Shown here: piece by piece, positions 1 to 5,510 of the stretch | Layout: each line of letters opens with the position of its first letter | Position numbering within the stretch: position 1 is the stretch's first letter | From: an uncultured Actinomycetes bacterium | Lineage (GTDB): Bacteria > Actinomycetota > CALGFH01 | Assembly: GCA_937881255.1 (NCBI GenBank) | Contig: CALGFH010000114.1 | Location: 1-6,218, forward strand | Direction of reading: 5' to 3' | DNA length: 6,218 nt | Position numbers and translations under genes: made by a program | The notes under the pieces: model-generated | Seen by the model: only the letters and a program-made list of their open reading frames with translations | Told to the model about the DNA's origin: nothing | Database searches by the model: none

Positions 1-407
1 TGGCCAACCGCCGCGGCCAGCTCGGCGACGTCGAGGTGGCGGGCCTCAACGACCCCCACATCCGCCGCGACGACCTCGACGTCCCCGTCCCGGCAGACGG
101 GGAGGCCCGGCCGCGCCTGCGCCTCGGGGTGGTGCACAGCCCCTACCGGCGGGCCCTTGACGCCTTCGCGGGCAACGGCTACGACTTGGTGCTGGCCGGG
201 CACACCCATGGCGGCCAGGTCTGCCTGCCCGGGGTGGGGGCGCTGGTGACCAACTGCGACCTGCCCCGCGATCAGGTACGCGGGCTGTCGCGCTGGGGGT
301 CGAGCTGGCTGCACGTGTCGGCCGGCCTCGGCACCAGCAAGTACGCGCCCTTCCGGTTCGCCTGCCGGCCCGAGGCGTCGCTGCTCACGGTGGTTTCCAA
401 GGCCTGA
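1..407 (+). CDS. Metallophosphoesterase (calcineurin-like, YkuE/YaeI type), C-terminal part only
   Basis: This is the 3' end of a gene whose start lies left of the window. The frame is open from base 3 (A-N-R-R-G-Q-L-G) to TGA at 405-407, so the GTG at 36 is an internal Val codon and not a needed start. The signature GHTHGGQ at 198-218 is the C-terminal metal-binding motif of membrane-associated calcineurin-like phosphoesterases. An upstream VHSP (132-143) fits the conserved His before it. The end, with an H-V-S-A-G-L-G-T-S pattern followed by PFRF and a hydrophobic beta strand, also matches that family. Members hydrolyse phosphoester or pyrophosphate bonds using two metal ions; some act on lipid-linked substrates such as UDP-diacylglucosamine. 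The substrate cannot be told here, because the N-terminal Asp/His ligands and any membrane anchor are outside the window. The next gene starts 38 nt downstream on the same strand, so co-transcription is likely. Confidence 0.88.
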   Translation, partial: ANRRGQLGDVEVAGLNDPHIRRDDLDVPVPADGEARPRLRLGVVHSPYRRALDAFAGNGYDLVLAGHTHGGQVCLPGVGALVTNCDLPRDQVRGLSRWGSSWLHVSAGLGTSKYAPFRFACRPEASLLTVVSKA

Positions 408-414
408 ACATCTG

Positions 415-442
415 CCATCCTCATTCCTAAGAGGGAGGATGG
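415..442 (+). promoter_or_regulatory. Inverted repeat overlapping the Shine-Dalgarno of the YihY/BrkB gene
   Basis: CCATCCTC (415-422) is perfectly complementary to GAGGATGG (435-442), giving an 8-bp stem with a 12-nt loop. The right arm includes most of the GGAGG at 434-438 that serves the ATG at 446. In RNA this hairpin could hide the ribosome binding site. A competing pairing of CCTC (419-422) with GAGG (431-434) is also possible. The structure is read directly from the sequence; a regulatory role is inference, and translational coupling to the upstream gene could open it. Confidence 0.35.
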
Positions 443-445
443 GAG

Positions 446-1381
446 ATGGCCAAGGCCGACGCCGAGCCCAGGCGCCCGGAGGTCCACATCGAGCAGGCGA
501 TCGGCCGGCTCTACCGCTTCCTGGCCGGCAACCGGTACACCCGCTTCCCCTGGGCCGTGATCCAGACCTTCTCCAAGGCCGAGGGCGCCCTGCTCTCGGG
601 CAGCATGGCCTACTACACCTTCCTGTCGCTGCTGCCGCTGCTGATGGTGGCGGCGTTCGTGATCGCCACCTTCGCCAGCCCGGGGCCGGAGGCCCAGGCG
701 GCGGTGGCCGAGGCCCTCAACCAGGCCTTCCCCGGCGTCGGCACCGAGGTGTTCCAGGAGGTCATCGACCAGGTCGTCGCCAACAGCGCCGCCCTCGGGG
801 TGTTCGGCCTGCTCAGCGTGGCCTACGCCGGCAGCGGCTTCGTCGGGTCGATGACCGCCTGCATGAACCGCATGTGGCAGGTGCCGAGCGGCCGCAACCC
901 GGTCGGCCAGAAGATCGTCAACATCCTGATCGTGATGATGCTGGGCACGGTGCTGCTCGGCTCGGCCCTGCTCACCATCTGGGTCTCGGCCACCGCCCAG
1001 CGGACCCTGGAGCTGGAGGCGACCAGCCCGGTCATCTCCATGATCGAGGAGCTGGCCGGGCCGGCCTCGATGGGGATCGTCCTCCTGCTGCTGTACCGGT
1101 TCCTGCCGGCCCGCAAGCAGTCCTGGCTGCGCCAGGTCCCTGGGGCGGTCTTCGGGGCGGTCGGCTTCTACGTGCTCAAGCGCGGCTTCGACTTCTGGGC
1201 CAGCCAGTCGGCCGGCATCGGAGCCCTGCCCCGGTCGCTGGTCTCGGTGACGCTGCTGCTGGTCTGGCTCGGCTTCTTCGGCCAGCTGATCCTCTACGGG
1301 GCCGCCCTCAACGTGGTCCTGGACCGCCGCCGCCGGGGCGAGCCGATCCTTCCCCAGGCGTCGCCGGAGCTCCAGGGCTGA
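446..1381 (+). CDS. YihY/virulence factor BrkB family integral membrane protein
   Basis: This is a 311-residue polytopic inner-membrane protein. The family hallmark is the segment A-Y-Y-T-F-L-S-L-L-P-L-L at about residues 55-66, following a soluble N-terminus with a typical amphipathic stretch. Further hydrophobic segments lie near 113-137, 155-180, 206-220, 232-252 and 262-292, about six helices as expected. The last helix pair (S-V-T-L-L-L-V-W-L then L-I-L-Y-G-A-A-L-N) is the usual C-terminal family signature. The length is normal for the family, and it ends in a short basic and polar tail (D-R-R-R-R-G-E-P). Members were once called ribonuclease BN, which is a misassignment; their biochemical role is unsettled, and export or envelope functions have been proposed. 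The ATG at 446 is chosen because GGAGG (434-438) sits 7 nt before it. An ATG at 439 is in another frame and has no room for a ribosome site. It probably shares a transcript with the phosphoesterase gene. Confidence 0.9.
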   Translation: MAKADAEPRRPEVHIEQAIGRLYRFLAGNRYTRFPWAVIQTFSKAEGALLSGSMAYYTFLSLLPLLMVAAFVIATFASPGPEAQAAVAEALNQAFPGVGTEVFQEVIDQVVANSAALGVFGLLSVAYAGSGFVGSMTACMNRMWQVPSGRNPVGQKIVNILIVMMLGTVLLGSALLTIWVSATAQRTLELEATSPVISMIEELAGPASMGIVLLLLYRFLPARKQSWLRQVPGAVFGAVGFYVLKRGFDFWASQSAGIGALPRSLVSVTLLLVWLGFFGQLILYGAALNVVLDRRRRGEPILPQASPELQG

Positions 1382-1390
1382 GAAGATGCC

Positions 1391-1426
1391 AGCGGCGCCC
1401 GGGCCCGATGCTTCAGGGCCGCCGCT
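1391..1426 (+). terminator. GC-rich hairpin just after the YihY/BrkB stop, terminator-like
   Basis: AGCGGCGCCC (1391-1400) pairs with GGGCCGCCGCT (1416-1426), leaving one bulged C at 1419. This gives a 10-bp, almost all-GC stem with a 15-nt loop, starting 9 nt after the TGA. No T-run follows (CCCGTCACAC), so it is not a classical intrinsic terminator. U-tract-less hairpins are common at gene ends in high-GC actinobacteria, and this one lies at the boundary between two likely transcription units. Random pairing in such GC-rich DNA remains possible. Confidence 0.35.
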
Positions 1427-1434
1427 CCCGTCAC

Positions 1435-1448
1435 ACCGGGAGGCCCGG
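1435..1448 (+). repeat. Copy 1 of a 14-nt intergenic hairpin sequence
   Basis: ACCGGGAGGCCCGG contains CCGGG and CCCGG arms around a 3-nt AGG loop. The identical 14 nt recur at 5008-5021, also between genes, directly after the glycosyltransferase stop codon. Two copies cannot define a repeat family, and chance is possible at this GC content. Confidence 0.25.
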
Positions 1449-1471
1449 GCGCCGCCGACATTCCTGAACAT

Positions 1472-1504
1472 CGTCGGCTGGGCATGAGCTTGCATAGCTC
1501 GACG
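1472..1504 (+). promoter_or_regulatory. Nested inverted repeats in the leader region of the KimA-like gene
   Basis: GAGCT (1486-1490) and AGCTC (1496-1500) form a hairpin with loop TGCAT. Outside it CGTC (1472-1475) pairs with GACG (1501-1504) across a one-sided internal loop. The element ends next to GGGAGGAG (1504-1511), a strong ribosome-site-like sequence that precedes GTG at 1518 in a frame not used by any recognisable protein. It could be an operator or a structured leader upstream of the permease. A TAGGCT at 1570-1575, 34 nt before the permease ATG, resembles an actinobacterial -10 box, but I see no good -35 partner. Function is unproven. Confidence 0.2.
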
Positions 1505-1608
1505 GGAGGAGATCGGGGTGGCCCGATCCGGCCATGGCCGGTGGTCCCGTCCAGGCTCGCGCCGGGCGGTAGGCTGTTGGGGCACCAAGCTGCGACGGAG
1601 CAGGGGAC

Positions 1609-3585
1609 ATGGCCACAGAACTCGAGCCGAACGCCGCGCCCAAGCTGCGGACGATCCCGCAGCCCGACGCCGAGGACCGCTACCAGTCACTCGGCTACCG
1701 GGCCAAGCGGGCCATGCTGGGCCCGCCGTTCAAGACGGCCCAGCTGGCCCACGAGCGGATCTCCAAGCGGGTCGCGCTGGCCGTGTTCTCCTCCGACCCG
1801 ATCTCCTCGACCGCGTATGCCACCGAGGAGATGCTGCTGGTGCTGGTGGTCGCGGGCACGGCGGCGGTCGGGCTGGCCCTGCCCCTGGCCGCCGGGGTGG
1901 CGGTGCTGCTGCTGATCCTGGTCCTGTCCTACCGGCAGGTGATCGCCGCCTACCCCCAGGGCGGGGGCGCCTACATGGTGACCCGCGACAACCTCGGCGG
2001 GTCGTTCGCGGCCGTCTGCGCGGCCGCCCTGCTGGTCGACTACGTGCTCACGGTGGCGGTGAGCGTGTCGGCCGGGACGGCCGCCCTGTCCTCGGCGATC
2101 CCGGCCCTGCAGGACCTCCGGGTCGAGATCTCGGTCGGCTTCGTGATCCTGCTGATGTGGGGCAACCTGCGGGGCATCCGCGAGTCGGGCAAGATCTTCG
2201 CCGTCCCCACCTACGTCTACATCCTCAGCCTGGGCGGCGTGGTCGTGCTCGGGGTCTACCGGGTGCTCTCCGGCCAGATCGACCCGATCGCCTACGACCC
2301 GGCCAAGGCCCAGGAGCTGGCCGGCGCCGGGGAGCCGCTGGCGCTGGTGTCGCTGTTCCTGCTGCTGCACGCCTACGCGGCCGGGACGACCGCCCTGACC
2401 GGGGTCGAGGCGATCGCCGACGGGGTGCCGGCGTTCAAGAAGCCGGAGGCCCAGAACGCCCAGCGCACCCTGGTGGCCATGGCCCTGATCATGGGCTTCC
2501 TGTTCATCGGCATCACCTACCTGGCCATCCAGCTGGACGCGCGCCCGTTCGAGTCGGGCCACCCGACCCTGGTCGCCCAGCTGACCCAGCATGTGCTGGG
2601 CGGCGGCATCGGCCAGGCCCTGTTCGTGTTCGTGCAGATCGCCACCCTGTTCATCCTGGTCCTGGCGGCCAACACCGCCTTCAACGGCTTCCCGATCCTG
2701 GCCTCGTTCGCCGCCCAGGACGCGCTCATGCCCCGGCAGCTGCGCAAGCGGGGCCACCGGCTGGTCTACTCCAACGGCATCCTGGTCCTGGCCGCCGGGG
2801 CCGTGTTCCTGGTGATCGCCTTCAAGGCCAGCGTGCACGCGCTGATCCCGCTGTACGCCATCGGGGTGGTGACCTCCTTCACCCTGGCCCAGGCGGGCAT
2901 GACCCGCCGCCATCTGCGCCTGCGCCAGCCCGGCTGGCGCAACGGCCTGCTGATCAACGGCCTCGGGGGCACGGTCACCCTGCTGGTGCTGATCGTCATC
3001 ACGATCACCAAGTTCACCCACGGGGCCTGGATGGTCGTGGTGGCCGTGCCCCTGCTGGTCTGGCTGCTGCTGCGCACCCAGAACACCTACCGCGGGGAGC
3101 TGGGCGAGCTCACCGTCGAGGTCAGCGACCGCCTGGCCCCGCCCAAGCCCCGCCACGAGGTGGTGGTCCTGGTGGAGGCGCTGGACCGGGCCACCATCGG
3201 GGCCCTCCAGTACGCCCGCCAGCTCAACCCGCTGCGCATGACCGCCCTGCACATCGCCGTCGACCCCGAGCGGGCCAAGGAGCTGGCCCTGCTCTGGGCC
3301 CGGGTCAACGTGCCGGCCCCGCTGGAGGTGGTCGACGCCCCCGACCGCAACCTGCTCGCCACCACCCAGGCGACCATCGCCGAGCTGGTCCGGCCCGACA
3401 CCGAGGTCACCGTGCTGGTGCCCAAGCGCCGCTACGCGACCCTGTGGCGCCGGGTCCTGCACGACAACTCCTCGGCCGGGCTGGTGCGGGCCCTTGGCAG
3501 CATGGACGGGGTCAACGTGACCATCGTGCCCTTCCGCCTCGGCCGCCGGCCCCTGCTCCGCTCGGTCTCCTCCTCCTCGTCGTGA
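1609..3585 (+). CDS. KimA-like APC-superfamily permease (probable potassium importer) with cytosolic USP-like domain
   Basis: This 658-residue protein is probably a proton-coupled K+ uptake transporter. It resembles Bacillus KimA (YdaO) through K-R-V-A-L-A-V-F-S-S-D-P-I-S-S-T-A-Y (53-70), the A-Y-P-Q-G-G-G-A-Y loop (114-122), L-V-D-Y-V-L-T-V-A-V-S-V-S-A-G (142-156) and T-G-V-E-A-I (264-269). From memory of the KimA structure, its K+-site residues D36, Y43, D117, Y118, T121, S125, T230 and E233 would match D63, Y70, D144, Y145, T148, S152, T264 and E267 here. About twelve membrane segments span roughly 55-490. The soluble rest (about 509-650, from L-A-P-P-K-P-R-H-E-V-V-V-L) alternates strands and helices like a universal-stress domain; in KimA this part binds cyclic di-AMP, which inhibits transport. 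The ATG follows GGAG (1597-1600) by 8 nt, and an in-frame TAG at 1570 rules out a longer form. The tail ends in five serines. A general amino-acid permease is the alternative. Confidence 0.85.
   Translation: MATELEPNAAPKLRTIPQPDAEDRYQSLGYRAKRAMLGPPFKTAQLAHERISKRVALAVFSSDPISSTAYATEEMLLVLVVAGTAAVGLALPLAAGVAVLLLILVLSYRQVIAAYPQGGGAYMVTRDNLGGSFAAVCAAALLVDYVLTVAVSVSAGTAALSSAIPALQDLRVEISVGFVILLMWGNLRGIRESGKIFAVPTYVYILSLGGVVVLGVYRVLSGQIDPIAYDPAKAQELAGAGEPLALVSLFLLLHAYAAGTTALTGVEAIADGVPAFKKPEAQNAQRTLVAMALIMGFLFIGITYLAIQLDARPFESGHPTLVAQLTQHVLGGGIGQALFVFVQIATLFILVLAANTAFNGFPILASFAAQDALMPRQLRKRGHRLVYSNGILVLAAGAVFLVIAFKASVHALIPLYAIGVVTSFTLAQAGMTRRHLRLRQPGWRNGLLINGLGGTVTLLVLIVITITKFTHGAWMVVVAVPLLVWLLLRTQNTYRGELGELTVEVSDRLAPPKPRHEVVVLVEALDRATIGALQYARQLNPLRMTALHIAVDPERAKELALLWARVNVPAPLEVVDAPDRNLLATTQATIAELVRPDTEVTVLVPKRRYATLWRRVLHDNSSAGLVRALGSMDGVNVTIVPFRLGRRPLLRSVSSSSS
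2861..3540 (+). repeat. Left arm of a diverged inverted repeat made by two paralogous permease genes
   Basis: The last third of this permease gene is homologous at DNA level to the minus strand at 5497-6218. The run 2861-2912 (52 nt) is identical to the reverse complement of 6164-6215, and 3205-3234 (30 nt) to that of 5842-5871. The homology fades after about 3540, where the C-terminal tails differ. It certainly extends leftward, but the second copy leaves the window. This looks like gene duplication rather than a mobile element; no terminal repeats or target duplications are seen. Confidence 0.7.
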
Positions 3586-3627
3586 TGGAATGCGGGCGAC
3601 CACGTCCATCTAGAGGGGGGACCACCC

Positions 3628-5007
3628 TTGGAGCGCCTTTCGCACGGCGTGCTCAGCGATGATGCAGCGGCCCTGCTGGACGGCGACCGACCCGTCGACG
3701 TGCTCGTCGGCATCCCGTCGTTCCAGAACGCCCGGACGATCGGCCACGTCGTCCGGGCCGTCGAGGCCGGGCTGCGCAAGCACTTCCCCGACCGCCGCTG
3801 CCTGATCGCCGTCTCCGACGGCAACTCGGCCGACGGCACGGTCGAGGCGGCCATGGCCGCCACCACCGACGGCGACGAGGAGCTGCTGCTGCTCGACCCC
3901 AAGGTCGAGCGCCCCGACAAGCTGGCCATGACCTATGTCGGCCTGTCCGGCAAGGGCTCGGCCTTCCGGGCCATCTTCGAGCTGGCCGCGGCCGTCGGGG
4001 CCAGGGGCTGCGCGGTGCTGGACGCCGACCTGCGCTCGGTCAGCCCGGCCTGGATCGACCGGCTGGTCGGGCCGGTCCTGGAGCACGGCCACGACCTGGT
4101 CACCCCGCTGTACGCCCGGCACAAGCTGGACGGCACCATCACCAACTCGATCGCCTTCCCGCTGACCGCCGCCATGTACGGGCGGCGGCTGCGCCAGCCG
4201 ATCGGCGGCGACTTCGGCTTCTCGGGCCGGCTGGCCGCCCACTGGGCCGGCAAGCAGGTGTGGAGCACCGACGTGGCCCGCTTCGGGGTCGACATCTGGA
4301 TGACCACGGTCGCGCTGTGCGAGGGCTTCAGCGTCTGCCAGAGCGTGCTCGGGGCCAAGCTGCACGACGCCAAGGACCCCGGCCGCGACCTCGGCCCGAT
4401 GTTCCGCCAGGTCGTGGGGAGCCTGTTCGCCCTGGCCGGGCGCTACGTCGACCGCTGGTCCGAGACCGACGGCATCGCCGACGTCCCCACCTACGGGTTC
4501 CGCACGGCCACCTCGACCGAGGAGATCCGCGTCAACCTGGACCGGCTGGTGTGGCGCTTCGTCGAGGGCTACGTGGCCGAGAACGAGCTCTGGCGGGAGG
4601 TCCTGGCCGCCCAGCACTTCGACGGGGTCAAGGAGGCCATCCACCAGGCCAGCGAGCGGCCCGAGGGGTTCGTCCTCCCGGTCGAGCTGTGGGCCCGCAT
4701 CTGCTACGACTACCTGCTGGCCTACAACGCCCAGGTGATCGACCAGGACCGGCTGGTCTCCTCGATGATCCCGCTGTACTTCGCCCGCACGGCCACCTTC
4801 GTGCGCGAGGCCGCCGACGACACCCCCGAGCAGGCCGAGGAGCGGATCGCCGCCTTCGCCGAGGTGTTCCTGGCCGCCAAGCCCTACCTGATCGAGCGCT
4901 GGAGCGCCCGGGGCCGCCCCCGCCGCCTCGGCGACCAGCGGGTCCCCGGCGAGGAGCGCCGCAAGGGCGACGACACCAGCGAGTTCCTGGCCATCAAGTC
5001 CCCCTAA
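3628..5007 (+). CDS. GT-A glycosyltransferase, glucosylglycerate/mannosylglycerate-synthase-like, with extra C-terminal helical region
   Basis: This 459-residue cytosolic enzyme probably transfers a hexose from a nucleotide sugar to glycerate or phosphoglycerate. In order it shows V-G-I-P-S-F-Q-N-A-R-T-I (27-38), V-S-D-G-N-S-A-D-G-T (62-71), G-K-G-S-A-F-R (108-114), the metal-binding D-A-D (132-134), Q-P-I-G-G-D-F-G-F-S (190-199), F-G-V-D-I-W (219-224) and K-L-H-D-A-K-D (244-250). This order matches mycobacterial GpgS (DSD, QPLAGE, YGVEIG, a late metal-ligand His) and GT78 mannosylglycerate synthase (DAD, PLGGE, KAH). Residues about 295-459 are helical, contain no catalytic motif I know, and are longer than in GpgS; they recall single-step glucosylglycerate synthases. 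The TTG start follows AGGGGGG (3614-3620) by 7 nt, and no ATG or GTG lies in frame between the previous stop and it. The gene sits 42 nt behind the permease, so an operon is likely. Acceptor and sugar are not proven. Confidence 0.82.
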   Translation: MERLSHGVLSDDAAALLDGDRPVDVLVGIPSFQNARTIGHVVRAVEAGLRKHFPDRRCLIAVSDGNSADGTVEAAMAATTDGDEELLLLDPKVERPDKLAMTYVGLSGKGSAFRAIFELAAAVGARGCAVLDADLRSVSPAWIDRLVGPVLEHGHDLVTPLYARHKLDGTITNSIAFPLTAAMYGRRLRQPIGGDFGFSGRLAAHWAGKQVWSTDVARFGVDIWMTTVALCEGFSVCQSVLGAKLHDAKDPGRDLGPMFRQVVGSLFALAGRYVDRWSETDGIADVPTYGFRTATSTEEIRVNLDRLVWRFVEGYVAENELWREVLAAQHFDGVKEAIHQASERPEGFVLPVELWARICYDYLLAYNAQVIDQDRLVSSMIPLYFARTATFVREAADDTPEQAEERIAAFAEVFLAAKPYLIERWSARGRPRRLGDQRVPGEERRKGDDTSEFLAIKSP

Positions 5008-5021
5008 ACCGGGAGGCCCGG
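5008..5021 (+). repeat. Copy 2 of the 14-nt intergenic hairpin sequence
   Basis: This copy is identical to 1435-1448. It begins at the base right after the TAA of the glycosyltransferase gene. The CCGGG/CCCGG stem is only 5 bp with a 3-nt loop and no T-run, so it is at best a weak terminator or transcript-end stabiliser. Confidence 0.25.
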
Positions 5022-5042
5022 CCCAAGCGTTCTGGGTACAGG

Positions 5043-5510
5043 ATGGTCGAGCGGGCCCATCTGGTCGGCCACTCCTCGGGCGGGAACATCGCCCTGCAGC
5101 TGGCCCTGGACGCCCCGGGGACGGTGGGCTCGCTGGCCCTGCTGGAGCCGGCCCTGCTGCCGGTCCCGAGCCGGGCCGCCTGGGGCCAGGCGGTGGCCGT
5201 GCCGGCCATGGAGCGCTACCGCGCCGGCGACCCGGCGGGGGCGATCGACCTGTGGATGCGGGGGGTGGCCGGCCCGGGCTACCGCCAGGTCATGGAGGAC
5301 GCCCTCCCGGGCGCGCTGGAGCGGGCGGTGGCCGACGCCGATACCTTCTTCGGCCAGGAGCTGCCGGCCGTCCAGCAGTGGCCCTTCGGCGAGGCCGACG
5401 CCGCCCGCGTCACCCAGCCGGTCCTGGCCGTCCTTGGCGGGGCCAGCCCCCAGGCCATGGCCGAGGCCCTGGCCGGCCTCTTCGCCCGCCACCCCCTCAG
5501 GGGCCCTTGA
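5043..5510 (+). pseudogene. Alpha/beta-hydrolase remnant, N-terminally truncated and internally deleted
   Basis: The frame from ATG 5043 to TGA 5508-5510 encodes 155 residues. It opens almost directly at the nucleophile elbow (V-E-R-A-H-L-V-G-H-S-S-G-G; Ser11 is the nucleophile), whereas intact alpha/beta hydrolases have about 80-100 residues before it, including the oxyanion HG motif. The middle (A-L-L-E-P-A-L-L, then D-A-D-T-F-F-G-Q-E-L-P-A-V-Q-Q-W) looks like a normal lid region. After Q-P-V-L-A-V-L-G-G-A-S (ending 5447) it jumps straight to P-Q-A-M-A-E-A-L-A-G-L-F-A-R-H. The usual stretch of some 35 residues, with the acidic residue and the G-A-T-H-type catalytic His, is missing. The reading frame survives, but the catalytic triad cannot be complete. 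No convincing ribosome site precedes 5043 (only GGG at 5034-5036). It starts 35 nt after the glycosyltransferase and overlaps the convergent permease gene by 14 nt. Expression as a short inactive protein cannot be excluded. Confidence 0.75.

Noticed and set aside
439..1467. Alternative start ATG 439 giving a 342-residue product
   Set aside because: It is in a different frame from the YihY/BrkB protein, overlaps the Shine-Dalgarno, and gives a composition-driven sequence with no membrane segments.
403..1472. Ten-base match CCTGAACATC at 403-412 and 1463-1472
   Set aside because: A single 10-nt match in about 6 kb of biased sequence is expected by chance, and the first copy overlaps a stop codon.
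1382..1608. ydaO (c-di-AMP) riboswitch upstream of the permease
   Set aside because: It would be expected for KimA genes, but I could not recognise the conserved core by eye. A few GGTAGGC-like bases are not enough, so it is left as a computation to run.
272..1690. Long open frames on the minus strand opposite the YihY/BrkB gene, and similar long frames opposite the permease and glycosyltransferase
   Set aside because: Their translations are low-complexity strings rich in Gly, Arg, Asp, Gln, His and Pro, typical of the antisense of high-GC genes. The plus-strand proteins have clear family motifs.
1518..3662. GTG-started 714-residue frame with a strong upstream GGGAGGAG
   Set aside because: It is the +2 shadow of the permease gene, with an Arg/Gly/Pro-rich product and no domain. 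Only the ribosome-site-like sequence at its start is kept as a leader observation.
4260..5042. Upstream extension of the hydrolase frame through the glycosyltransferase gene
   Set aside because: Before 5043 the translation is Arg/Gly/Pro-rich shadow sequence of the glycosyltransferase and shows no hydrolase features. Hydrolase similarity begins at V-E-R-A-H-L-V-G.
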